A DNA stretch of 64,000 nt from Mesorhizobium sp. B4-1-3. GTDB lineage: Bacteria; Pseudomonadota; Alphaproteobacteria; Rhizobiales; Rhizobiaceae. The notes under the pieces are model-generated. The model saw only the letters and a list, made by a program, of their open reading frames with translations, did no database searches and was not told where the DNA came from. Numbering within the stretch: the first letter of the stretch is position 1; each line of letters begins with the position of its first letter. Positions 8,549 through 18,815 of the stretch are shown one piece after another. A program made the position numbers and the translations under genes. The DNA lies in contig NZ_VFTG01000005.1 of assembly GCF_006439355.1 (NCBI RefSeq), positions 62,001-126,000 of the forward strand. The letters run 5' to 3'.

Positions 8549-8645
8549 GCCGGCGCGTCAGGCACGAGGCGTGCCCGCCCCATGTCGACAGGCCGGCGCC
8601 GCGCTGGTAGAAGCGCCGCCTGTCACACGGAACGCCTTAAAAGAT

Positions 8646-10238
8646 ATGCCCGAAACGATACCTGAAGAGGTCGCGCGCCGCCGCACCTTCGCGATCATCG
8701 CCCACCCCGACGCCGGCAAGACCACGCTCACCGAAAAGCTGCTTCTGTTCGGCGGTGCCATTCAGCTTGCGGGCGAGGTCAAGGCCAAGAAGGACCGCAT
8801 CCAGACCCGGTCCGACTGGATGAAGATCGAGCGCGAGCGCGGCATCTCGGTCGTCACTTCGGTGATGACCTTCGAATATGACGACAACGTCTTCAACCTG
8901 CTCGACACGCCCGGCCACGAGGATTTCGCCGACGACACCTATCGCACGCTCTCGGCGGTGGACTCGGCCGTCATGGTCATCGACGCCGCCAAGGGCATCG
9001 AGCCGCGCACCTTGAAGCTGTTCGAGGTCTGCCGCCTGCGCGACATCCCGATCATCACCTTCGTCAACAAGATGGACCGCGAGAGCCGCGATCCGTTCGA
9101 GATACTCGACGAGATCGAGCAGAAGCTGGCGCTGGACACCGCGCCCGTCACCTGGCCGATCGGCCGCGGCAAGACGTTTTCTGGCACCTACCACCTGGCG
9201 CAGAACGCGGTGCGCCGCAACGACGACGAGAAGGAACGCACGCCGGTCAACGGCCCCGATTCCAACCGCGTCGCCGGGCTTTTGCCGGAAAACGAGCGCA
9301 ACGACTTCATCGAGGAACTGGAGCTCGCGCGCGAGGCCTGCCGCCCGCTCGACATTGATGCCTTCCGCGAAGGCCATCTGACCCCGGTCTATTTCGGCTC
9401 GGCGCTGCGCAATTACGGCGTGCGCGACCTGATCGAGGCGCTCGGCGCCTATGGCCCGCCGCCGCGCGCCCAGGAGGCCGACGAACGTCTGGTCGAAGCG
9501 ACGGAGGAGAAGATGACCTCCTTCGTCTTCAAGATCCAGGCCAACATGGATCCCAACCACCGCGACCGCATCGCTTTCGTGCGCGTCTGCTCGGGCAAGC
9601 TGGAGCGCGGCATGAAGGCCAAGCTGGTGCGCACCGGCAAGCCGATGAGCCTGTCGGCGCCGCAATTCTTCTTCGCCCGCACCCGCGTCACCGCCGACGA
9701 GGCGTTCGCCGGCGACGTCGTCGGCATCCCCAACCACGGCACGCTGCGTATCGGCGACACGCTGACTGAAGGCGAGGAGATACTGTTCCGCGGCGTGCCG
9801 AACTTCGCCCCGGAAATCCTGCGCCGCGTGCGCCTCGGCGACGCCATGAAGGCCAAGAAGCTAAAGGAAGCGCTGCACCAGATGGCCGAAGAAGGCGTGG
9901 TGCAGCTGTTCTCGCCGGAAGACGGCTCGCCGGCCATCGTCGGCGTCGTCGGCGCGCTGCAGCTCGACGTGCTGAAGGAGCGGCTGAACGTCGAATACAC
10001 ACTGCCGGTTGATTTCGAGATGTCGCGTTTCTCGATCTGCCGCTGGATCTCGGCTGACGACAAGGCGGAGGTGCAGCGTTTCATCGAATCGCATCGCGGC
10101 GACATTGCCCGAGATCTCGACAACGATCCGGTGTTCCTGGCCCAGCACGCCTTCTCGCTGAACTACGAAGCCGAGCGCTGGAAAGCGATCCGCTTCGCCG
10201 CGGTCAAGGATTACCAGGTGCGCGACAAAGCGGCATAA
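8646..10238 (+). CDS. prfC: Peptide chain release factor 3
   Basis: RF3 is the GTPase that recycles RF1/RF2 from the ribosome after peptide release. The 530 residues match the family length. The G-domain motifs are G1 AHPDAGKTTLTE (about residues 19-30), the switch region RGISV, G3 DTPGHEDF and G4 NKMDRE. The C-terminal RF3 domain begins near residue 390. An earlier start in the same frame runs into the dehalogenase gene and adds non-conserved sequence, so the ATG before PETIPEEV is preferred. The dehalogenase gene lies about 100 bases upstream and the relation appears incidental. Confidence 0.96.
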   Translation: MPETIPEEVARRRTFAIIAHPDAGKTTLTEKLLLFGGAIQLAGEVKAKKDRIQTRSDWMKIERERGISVVTSVMTFEYDDNVFNLLDTPGHEDFADDTYRTLSAVDSAVMVIDAAKGIEPRTLKLFEVCRLRDIPIITFVNKMDRESRDPFEILDEIEQKLALDTAPVTWPIGRGKTFSGTYHLAQNAVRRNDDEKERTPVNGPDSNRVAGLLPENERNDFIEELELAREACRPLDIDAFREGHLTPVYFGSALRNYGVRDLIEALGAYGPPPRAQEADERLVEATEEKMTSFVFKIQANMDPNHRDRIAFVRVCSGKLERGMKAKLVRTGKPMSLSAPQFFFARTRVTADEAFAGDVVGIPNHGTLRIGDTLTEGEEILFRGVPNFAPEILRRVRLGDAMKAKKLKEALHQMAEEGVVQLFSPEDGSPAIVGVVGALQLDVLKERLNVEYTLPVDFEMSRFSICRWISADDKAEVQRFIESHRGDIARDLDNDPVFLAQHAFSLNYEAERWKAIRFAAVKDYQVRDKAA

Positions 10239-10243
10239 CCTTT

Positions 10244-10270
10244 CCTTCTCCCCGTTCTACGGGGAGAAGG
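10244..10270. repeat. Hairpin repeat between convergent genes
   Basis: CCTTCTCCCCG and CGGGGAGAAGG form a perfect 11-bp stem with loop TTCTA, directly after prfC and before the convergent VOC gene. It is followed by a GGGCGGATGAGGGG tail. It has no T run but may end transcripts from both sides. A related hairpin follows ilvD at 12901. Confidence 0.6.
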
Positions 10271-10307
10271 TGCCCAAAGGGCGGATGAGGGGCAGCGCCG
10301 GCCTCGG

Positions 10308-10775
10308 TTATCCTCGGGCCGCGGCCTCCAGTTTGTCGATTTCGATCTTGCCCATCTGCATCATCGCCGACATCACACGACCAGCTTTGGCCCGGTCCGG
10401 ATCCTGAAGCAGGCGCGGCAGTTGCTCCGGCACGACCTGCCAGGAAACGCCGAACTTGTCCTTCAGCCAGCTGCAACGCCCTGGTTCGCCGCCTTCGGTG
10501 AGTCTGGTCCAGAAATGATCCACCTCTTCCTGCGTCTTGCAGTCGATCGACAGCGAGATCGCTTCGGTGAACTTGTATTGCGGCCCGCCGTTGAGGGCTT
10601 GGAACTGTACGCCGTCGAGCTCGAACGAGGCGACCAGCACCTGGCCCTCCTGGGGATGGCCCTTGGGCCAGCGCGTCACGCTCAGCACCTTCGAATTCTT
10701 GAAGATGGAGATGTAGTGGTTCATGGCTTCCTCGGCCTGGTTATCGAACCACAGGAAGGTGGTGATCTTCTGCAT
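10308..10775 (-). CDS. VOC-fold protein, PhnB/YjdN-like
   Basis: This 155-residue protein begins MQKITTFLWFDNQAEEAMNHY and continues with a second half containing LNGGPQYKFTEAISL and a WQVVPEQLPRLL segment. That is the pattern of the PhnB-like (3-dmu-9_3-mt) branch of the vicinal oxygen chelate superfamily. Members are small homodimers, often annotated by similarity to demethylubiquinone methyltransferase but mostly of unknown substrate. The start at 10775 has an AGGAG site 7 bases away and drops a 13-residue non-conserved extension. It is convergent with prfC. Confidence 0.8.
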   Translation of the reverse strand: MQKITTFLWFDNQAEEAMNHYISIFKNSKVLSVTRWPKGHPQEGQVLVASFELDGVQFQALNGGPQYKFTEAISLSIDCKTQEEVDHFWTRLTEGGEPGRCSWLKDKFGVSWQVVPEQLPRLLQDPDRAKAGRVMSAMMQMGKIEIDKLEAAARG

Positions 10776-11047
10776 GCCTAGCTCCTCGGGCTTCATGTTG
10801 GCTTTCGTTATCAAACGGATCGCCGGCGATTTCGTGCCGTTTCGATGCCGTCTGCCTCAAGGACGCTTCGCCGAGGTATCATCCGACAGCGGCCGCAAAA
10901 TTTCCTGAAAAGCTCAGATTGGCCGAAGCTCCCTGGCGCAGCGCAAAATGGTGGTCATGCCGGACCATGGCCGCTATAACCGCTGCCGACTAAAATTCGA
11001 GCGCCGCCCGCCGCGCATCGGGACGGCCAGCCAGCAAGGACAATCCA

Positions 11048-12892
11048 ATGCCCGCCTATCGTTCCCGCACCACCACCCACGGCCGCAACATGGCCGGCGC
11101 CCGCGGCCTGTGGCGCGCCACGGGTATGAAGGACAGTGATTTCGGCAAGCCGATCATCGCGGTGGTCAATTCCTTCACCCAGTTCGTGCCGGGCCACGTG
11201 CATCTGAAGGACCTCGGCCAGCTTGTAGCGCGCGAGATCGAGAAGGCCGGCGGCGTCGCCAAGGAATTCAACACCATCGCCGTCGACGACGGCATCGCCA
11301 TGGGTCATGACGGCATGCTCTATTCGCTGCCGTCGCGCGAGCTGATCGCCGATTCCGTCGAGTACATGGTCAACGCGCATTGCGCCGACGCCATGGTCTG
11401 CATCTCCAACTGCGACAAGATCACCCCCGGCATGCTGATGGCCTCGCTCCGCCTCAACATCCCGACCGTCTTCGTCTCAGGCGGCCCGATGGAGGCCGGC
11501 AAGGTGGTGCTGGCCGGCAAGGCGCAGGCGCTCGACTTGGTCGACGCCATGGTCGCCGCCGCCGACGACAGGATTTCCGACGAGGACGTCAAGGTCATCG
11601 AGCGCTCGGCTTGCCCCACCTGCGGTTCGTGCTCCGGCATGTTCACCGCCAATTCGATGAACTGCCTGACCGAGGCGCTCGGCCTGTCGCTGCCCGGCAA
11701 CGGCTCGACGCTTGCAACACACGCCGACCGCAAGCGCCTGTTCGTCGAGGCCGGCCATCTCGTCGTCGATCTCGCCCAGCGCTATTACGAGCAGGACGAC
11801 GAAAGCGCCCTGCCGCGCAGCATCGCCTCCAAGGGCGCGTTCGAGAATGCCATGACGCTCGATATCGCCATGGGCGGATCGACCAACACGGTGCTGCACA
11901 TCCTGGCCGCCGCCCATGAAGGCGAGGTCGACTTCACCATGGAAGACATCGACCGTCTGTCGCGCAAGGTGCCGGTGCTCTGCAAGGTCGCGCCGGCCAA
12001 GTCCGACGTTCACATGGAGGACGTCCATCGCGCTGGGGGGATCATGGCGATCCTCGGCCAGCTCGACCAGGCCGGCCTGATCAATCGCGACCTGCCGACC
12101 GTGCATACCGCAACGCTCGGCGAAGCGCTCGACCATTGGGACATCGCCCGCAGCTCGGCCGAGAATGTCCGCGAGTTCTTCCGCGCCGCCCCCGGTGGCG
12201 TGCCGACGCAGGTCGCCTTCAGCCAGGACCGCCGCTGGGACGAGCTTGATCTTGATCGTGAGAAGGGCGTCATCCGCTCGGCCAGGACGCCCTTCTCGAA
12301 GGATGGCGGCCTTGCGGTGCTGAAAGGCAATCTGGCGCTCGACGGCTGCATCGTGAAGACCGCCGGCGTTGACGAGTCGATCCTGAAATTCACCGGCCCG
12401 GCCCGCGTCTTCGAAAGCCAGGATGCGTCCGTCAAGGCGATCCTCGGCAACGAGATCAAGGCCGGCGACATCGTCGTCATCCGCTACGAGGGACCGCGCG
12501 GCGGCCCCGGCATGCAGGAGATGCTCTATCCGACCAGCTACCTGAAGTCGAAGGGCCTCGGCAAAGCCTGCGCGCTGATCACCGACGGCCGCTTCTCCGG
12601 CGGCACGTCCGGCCTGTCGATCGGCCATGTATCGCCCGAGGCCGCCGAAGGCGGCGCGATCGGCCTGGTCCAGGAAGGCGATACGATCGAGATCGACATC
12701 CCCAACCGCAGCATCCGCCTCGCCGTCAGCGAGGCCGAGCTCGCCGCCCGCCGCGCCGCGATGGAAGCCAAGGGCGCCGACGCCTGGAAGCCGCACGAAA
12801 AGCGCAAGCGCAAGGTGACGACCGCGCTACGCGCCTACGCCGCCTTCGCCACCAGCGCCGACAAGGGTGCCGTGCGGAAAGTGCCGGAGTGA
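11048..12892 (+). CDS. ilvD: Dihydroxy-acid dehydratase
   Basis: IlvD dehydrates 2,3-dihydroxy-3-methylbutanoate/-pentanoate in valine, isoleucine and leucine synthesis. The 614-residue protein is E. coli-like throughout. [13 protein letters not shown] follows near residue 41. [12 protein letters not shown] (Cys118, Cys122) and [12 protein letters not shown] (Cys195) supply iron-sulfur ligands, and [20 protein letters not shown] lies near the C terminus. Residue 49 is Gly rather than Cys, which points to the [4Fe-4S] branch. It is monocistronic and ends at a strong hairpin. A paralogous dehydratase lies at 50439. Confidence 0.96.
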   Translation: MPAYRSRTTTHGRNMAGARGLWRATGMKDSDFGKPIIAVVNSFTQFVPGHVHLKDLGQLVAREIEKAGGVAKEFNTIAVDDGIAMGHDGMLYSLPSRELIADSVEYMVNAHCADAMVCISNCDKITPGMLMASLRLNIPTVFVSGGPMEAGKVVLAGKAQALDLVDAMVAAADDRISDEDVKVIERSACPTCGSCSGMFTANSMNCLTEALGLSLPGNGSTLATHADRKRLFVEAGHLVVDLAQRYYEQDDESALPRSIASKGAFENAMTLDIAMGGSTNTVLHILAAAHEGEVDFTMEDIDRLSRKVPVLCKVAPAKSDVHMEDVHRAGGIMAILGQLDQAGLINRDLPTVHTATLGEALDHWDIARSSAENVREFFRAAPGGVPTQVAFSQDRRWDELDLDREKGVIRSARTPFSKDGGLAVLKGNLALDGCIVKTAGVDESILKFTGPARVFESQDASVKAILGNEIKAGDIVVIRYEGPRGGPGMQEMLYPTSYLKSKGLGKACALITDGRFSGGTSGLSIGHVSPEAAEGGAIGLVQEGDTIEIDIPNRSIRLAVSEAELAARRAAMEAKGADAWKPHEKRKRKVTTALRAYAAFATSADKGAVRKVPE

Positions 12893-12900
12893 GGAGCGGT

Positions 12901-12929
12901 TTCCCTTCTCCCGCAAGGGGAGAAGGGAA
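12901..12929. terminator. Terminator-like hairpin after ilvD
   Basis: TTCCCTTCTCCC and GGGAGAAGGGAA form a 12-bp perfect stem around a 5-base loop. It lies 8 bases after the ilvD stop and 5 bases before the stop of the convergent ABC exporter. The stem sequence shares the CTTCTCCC core of the 10244 repeat, so it is probably the same repeat family put to use as a two-way transcript end. Confidence 0.6.
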
Positions 12930-12934
12930 CCCGC

Positions 12935-14734
<1,800 letters not shown>

Positions 14735-14870
14735 GAGGGCGAGAGGCGGCTTATAGAGCGAGTTGCGGCGCGATGGAACCTTTCGGCCGCCGGAGAAAGA
14801 AAAGGCTGCGCCAGGCTGTCTTTTCGGCCACGATGAATACAGATTCTTGGAAAAAAGGGGGTGACTACGG

Positions 14871-16151
14871 ATGGATTTCGACCTCATCGTGCGCGGCGGT
14901 ACGCTGCCGGATGGCAGGATTGCCGATATCGGCATTGCCGGCGAGACTATCCGCGCGATCGAGCAGAAACTGCCGGGCTCCGCGCCGACCGAGATCGACG
15001 CACGCGGCAATCTGGTCTCGCCGCCGTTCGTCGACCCGCATTTTCACATGGACGCCACTCTGTCCTACGGCATCCCCCGCATCAACGCTTCCGGAACGCT
15101 GCTCGAAGGCATCGCGCTCTGGGGCGAGCTGAAGCCGCTGCTGACGCATGAGGCCGTGCGCGACCGCGCACTCGCCTATTGCGACTGGGCCGTGTCGATG
15201 GGCCTGCTCGCCATCCGCACGCATGTCGATGTCTGCGACGACCGGCTGCTCGCGGTGGAAGCCCTGCTCGGCGTCAAGAAAAGCGTCGCGCCCTATATCG
15301 ACCTGCAACTGGTCGCGTTTCCGCAGGACGGCCTCTATCGCTCGCCGACAGCGTTGAAGAACACTGTCCGGGCGCTCGACATGGGCGTCGACATCGTCGG
15401 CGGCATCCCGCATTTCGAGCGCACCATGGCCGACGGCACGCGCTCGGTCACCGAGCTTTGCGAGATCGCCGCCAAACGCGGCCTGATGGTCGACATGCAT
15501 TGCGACGAGACCGACGATCCGCTGTCGCGCCATATCGAGCAGCTGGCGTATGAAACCCAGCGCCTCGGCCTGCAGGGCAGGGTGGCCGGCTCTCACCTCA
15601 CCTCCATGCATTCGATGGATAATTACTACGTCTCGAAGCTCCTGCCGCTGATCGCCGAGGCCGGCGTCTCGGCAATCCCCAACCCGCTGATCAACATTAT
15701 GCTGCAAGGGCGCCACGACACCTTCCCGAAGCGGCGCGGCCTGACCCGGGTGAAGGAGATGCTGGCGCTCGGCATCCGCGTCGGCTGGGGCCAGGATTGC
15801 GTGCTCGACCCCTGGTATTCGCTGGGCACCGCCGACATGCTCGACGTCGCCTTCATGGGCCTGCATGTGGCGCAGATGTCGAGCCCGGCCGACATGGCGC
15901 GCTGCTTCGACATGGTCACCAACGTCAACGCCGCCATCATGGGTCTCGATCATCTCGGCCTCGCCGTCGGCAGGCGGGCGAGCCTCGTCGTGCTCGACGC
16001 CGGCAATGCGATCGAGGCCGTTCGCCTGCGCCCCGAACGCCTCTGCGTCATCGCCAGGGGCAAGGTGGTAGCCGAACGCACCAGGCAGGAAACGCGGCTT
16101 TCGATCGCGGGACGGCCGGCGCAGGTGAACCGGCGGCATAAGGCCGGCTAG
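14871..16151 (+). CDS. Amidohydrolase, cytosine deaminase-like
   Basis: This 426-residue protein belongs to the metal-dependent amidohydrolase superfamily. A beta-sandwich start (MDFDLIVRGGTLPDG) is followed by the metal site FVDPHFHMDAT (HxH, about residues 56-66), MHCDETDD (third His) and SHLTSMHS (fourth His). A late GWGQDCVLDPWYSLG segment holds the metal-binding Asp. The order fits the CodA/AtzC-like branch that deaminates N-heterocycles such as cytosine or creatinine. The start has AAGGGGGTG nearby. The next plus-strand gene is an EamA permease 80 bases on, perhaps handling the same compound. Confidence 0.82.
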   Translation: MDFDLIVRGGTLPDGRIADIGIAGETIRAIEQKLPGSAPTEIDARGNLVSPPFVDPHFHMDATLSYGIPRINASGTLLEGIALWGELKPLLTHEAVRDRALAYCDWAVSMGLLAIRTHVDVCDDRLLAVEALLGVKKSVAPYIDLQLVAFPQDGLYRSPTALKNTVRALDMGVDIVGGIPHFERTMADGTRSVTELCEIAAKRGLMVDMHCDETDDPLSRHIEQLAYETQRLGLQGRVAGSHLTSMHSMDNYYVSKLLPLIAEAGVSAIPNPLINIMLQGRHDTFPKRRGLTRVKEMLALGIRVGWGQDCVLDPWYSLGTADMLDVAFMGLHVAQMSSPADMARCFDMVTNVNAAIMGLDHLGLAVGRRASLVVLDAGNAIEAVRLRPERLCVIARGKVVAERTRQETRLSIAGRPAQVNRRHKAG

Positions 16152-16232
16152 AACCATCCGATTTCCGCCGCTGGTCTTACCGATCGTCCCATTTTCCCTC
16201 GTCAAACCGGCCGCTTGCGGCTAGGGAGCGGG

Positions 16233-17153
16233 ATGGCTTCGCTCGCCCGCAATTTCACGATCAGGAACATGTTGCTCGCCGGCATCCTGTTGATGCTGGC
16301 CGGCGACTTCATGTTCGCGCTGAACGACGCGATGGGCAAATGGCTGGTCGCTTCCTTCTCGGTCGGACAGGTGGTTTTGATCCGCTCGATCGGCGCCTTC
16401 ATCGTGCTCGGCCCGATGATCGCCAACCAGGGCACGGCCAGGCTGTTTCACATGGACCGGCCGCTTTTGCAGTTCCTGCGCGTCGTGGCCACCGCCACCG
16501 ATACCGGGCTTTTCTATGCCGCGGTCGTCTACCTGCCGCTGGCCGATGTGATGAGCTTTTACATGGCTGGGCCAATCTACGTCGCGGCGCTGTCGCACCT
16601 TCTGCTCGGCGAAAAGATCGGCTGGCGCCGTTGGCTGGCTATCCTGGTCGGCTTCTGCGGCGTGCTGATCATTTTGAAGCCGTCTTCGGCCGCCTTCTCG
16701 ATGTCTTCCGGCTTCGCGCTGGTGGGCAGTATCGCCTTCGGCTTCGCCATCATCCTCGGCCGCCTCTTGCGCGGTACCAGCGACACGACTTTGGTCACCT
16801 GGCAGACGATTGGCACGCTGATTGTCGGCGGCCTGTTCACAATCGGCGCCTGGAACACGCCCTCGGCGCTCGATTTCGGCGCCATGCTTCTGCTCGGCGT
16901 CGTCTCCTGCGCCGCGCATCTGATGATCACGAGGGCGCTGAAGCTGGCGCCGGCCTCGACGCTGGCGCCGCTGCATTACAGCCTGCTTCTGTGGGCGGTG
17001 GTCTTCGGGCTGGTCTTCTTCGGCGACGTGCCCAGCCCGCGCATCCTGGTCGGTGCGGCCATCGTCGTGCTTGCCGGCCTGTTCATCTTCCACCGCCAGA
17101 AGGTGGTGGAGACCGAGGTGCCGCCCGAGAACGTGCCAAAGGGCGTGAATTAG
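16233..17153 (+). CDS. EamA-family (DMT) transporter
   Basis: This is a roughly 306-residue protein with about ten membrane helices arranged as two EamA repeats. Conserved signs include the FALNDAMGKWLV start of repeat one, a glutamate pair at the repeat ends (LLLGEKIGWRRWLAILVGFCGVLIIL), and FGDVPSPRILVGAAIVVLAG at the end. The ATG at 16233 has GGAG upstream and is preferred to a TTG 18 bases earlier. Members export or import small metabolites such as amino acids or nucleosides. The substrate here is unknown, but co-direction with the amidohydrolase suggests a link. Confidence 0.88.
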   Translation: MASLARNFTIRNMLLAGILLMLAGDFMFALNDAMGKWLVASFSVGQVVLIRSIGAFIVLGPMIANQGTARLFHMDRPLLQFLRVVATATDTGLFYAAVVYLPLADVMSFYMAGPIYVAALSHLLLGEKIGWRRWLAILVGFCGVLIILKPSSAAFSMSSGFALVGSIAFGFAIILGRLLRGTSDTTLVTWQTIGTLIVGGLFTIGAWNTPSALDFGAMLLLGVVSCAAHLMITRALKLAPASTLAPLHYSLLLWAVVFGLVFFGDVPSPRILVGAAIVVLAGLFIFHRQKVVETEVPPENVPKGVN

Positions 17154-17168
17154 AATCCGGGCCTGTGT

Positions 17169-18065
17169 TCAGCCCTCTCGCACGGCGGCCAGATGCCGTG
17201 AAAACTCCGCCGTTTCCATCAGCGCCTTGCAGCGGGCGAAGCGGCCGTCGGCATAGGCGCGGAAATCGTCGGCCGGATTGTCGTTGGCGAGCTGGATCAA
17301 TCCCCACAGCGTCCACAAAAGGTCGCACATCGCCTTGTAGATGACGACGCGGCCGCGCTCTGCCGGCCGCGCTTCGCCGCCGAAATAGGTGCGCATCAGC
17401 TCCTCGTCCTGGGTCTCATCGAACCTGCCCTCGACCGAGAGGTCGCCGAGGTCCCACAGCGGATCGTTCATGCCAGAATATTCCCAGTCGACGATCCACA
17501 TGCGATCGCCCGTATCGAGGAAGTTCTCGCACAGCGGATCGCAATGGCAGGCGGCGAGCGGGATGGGATGGGCGGCGAGCGCATCCCGCACGCTGTCCGC
17601 CTCGCGGACCACGTCGTGATAGCCCGAAGGCAGTGCGACATCCTTGGTCGACAGCACCCTTAGATAGTCGTGGATCATCGCGAACAGCTCAAAGCGGAAG
17701 GGAAAGACGGCGCCCGATGAATGCAGCTTGCGGAAAGCTTGGCCTGCCCGCGCCGGGCTGCCCGGCCGCGCCTTGAATCTCTCCGGCGACATCGTCTCGG
17801 CGCCGGCGATGAAGCGCGTCGCCATCAGGCCGGATGCGGGATCGAAATAGAGCACTTCGGGGCTGACGCCGGCCTTGGCCGCCTCGCGCGCCGCCACTGC
17901 CTCGTTGGCGCGGTTGATATATTCTTCGGTACCCTTGCCGGGAATGCGCAGACACGCTTCGCCGGCCCTGTAAACCTGGTTGGTCAGGCCGGCCAAACGC
18001 TCCAGCGGCCCGTCATAGCCTGCCAGCGCCGGAATGGTGGCCAATGCGGCGCGCGCCTCGTCCAT
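17169..18065 (-). CDS. Choline kinase-like phosphotransferase (LicA/APH fold)
   Basis: A roughly 298-residue protein with the choline/aminoglycoside kinase catalytic core. The Brenner motif CHCDPLCENFL (H-x-D-x(4)-N, about residues 180-190) and the metal site IVDWEYSGMNDPLWDLG are both visible. An early LTNQVYRAG segment probably contacts ATP. It phosphorylates choline, ethanolamine or a similar alcohol. The start chosen (18065) has AAGGGG upstream, and an ATG two codons earlier is also possible. It ends close to the convergent EamA gene and faces the methyltransferase at 18168. A second kinase of this fold is at 21266. Confidence 0.82.
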   Translation of the reverse strand: MDEARAALATIPALAGYDGPLERLAGLTNQVYRAGEACLRIPGKGTEEYINRANEAVAAREAAKAGVSPEVLYFDPASGLMATRFIAGAETMSPERFKARPGSPARAGQAFRKLHSSGAVFPFRFELFAMIHDYLRVLSTKDVALPSGYHDVVREADSVRDALAAHPIPLAACHCDPLCENFLDTGDRMWIVDWEYSGMNDPLWDLGDLSVEGRFDETQDEELMRTYFGGEARPAERGRVVIYKAMCDLLWTLWGLIQLANDNPADDFRAYADGRFARCKALMETAEFSRHLAAVREG

Positions 18066-18167
18066 CGTCATCCCCTTTACCATCACACGATGTTTTATAG
18101 CGGAACGGTTCCACAGTTTTTGCCGCTTGGCTACCATCGCGGGTACGAATCGGCGGCGGGAGCAGAA

Positions 18168-18800
18168 ATGGCGGACGGCAAGCAAAACAACGCGCTAAGC
18201 GCGGCCTACGCCGCCAGGCGGCCGGAGGAAGTGGCCGCGGTCTATGACGGTTGGGCCGAGACCTATGACGCCGACATGTCGGCCGCCAGCTATCGCCATC
18301 CGACGATCTGCCTGGCGGTGCTGGCCCGCCACCTGTCGCGCGGCGCCGAACCCTTGCTCGATGCCGGCGCCGGCACCGGCCTGATCGGCGAATGGCTGGC
18401 CATCACCGGCTATCCGAGGGTCGAGGCGCTCGACATCTCCCAAGGCATGCTGGACAAGGCCGGCGCCAAGGGCGTCTACACGGCGCTGCATCGCTTGGCG
18501 ATGGGCGACGCTCTGCCCTTCGCCGACGGCACCTATGCCGGCATCGTCTCGGCCGGCGTCTTCACATCCGGCCATGTCGGGGTCGAGGGCCTGGACGAGC
18601 TGATCCGTATCTGCCGCCCTGGCGGCGTCATCGTGCTGACGGTGAAGAACACGCTGTGGGAGGCCGGTTTCGCGGAGCGGATCGCCGCGCTGGAAGCACG
18701 CGGCGCGATAAGCCGCCTCGAAGAGACACGGCCTTATGCCTCGATGCCCGGCGAGGGCGACACCGTGCCGAGCCGTTGTCTGGCGCTGCGCGTCAACTGA
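18168..18800 (+). CDS. Class I SAM-dependent methyltransferase
   Basis: This 210-residue protein has the Rossmann methyltransferase signature. EPLLDAGAGTGLIGEWL is motif I (about residues 65-80), the acidic DIS is the ribose-binding loop, and GDALPFADGTYAGIVSAGVF is motif II. A GGVIVLTVKN strand lies near the end. An earlier start in the same frame overlaps the divergent kinase gene, so the ATG at 18168 is preferred. Sharing an upstream region with a choline-kinase-like gene suggests a role on choline/ethanolamine-type or amine metabolites. The substrate is unknown. Confidence 0.8.
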   Translation: MADGKQNNALSAAYAARRPEEVAAVYDGWAETYDADMSAASYRHPTICLAVLARHLSRGAEPLLDAGAGTGLIGEWLAITGYPRVEALDISQGMLDKAGAKGVYTALHRLAMGDALPFADGTYAGIVSAGVFTSGHVGVEGLDELIRICRPGGVIVLTVKNTLWEAGFAERIAALEARGAISRLEETRPYASMPGEGDTVPSRCLALRVN

Positions 18801-18815
18801 CCCGCGCTGTTCGGA

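Noticed and set aside
8637..9737. A 366-codon minus-strand frame inside prfC
   Set aside because: It is antisense to the conserved RF3 G-domain and has no start context.
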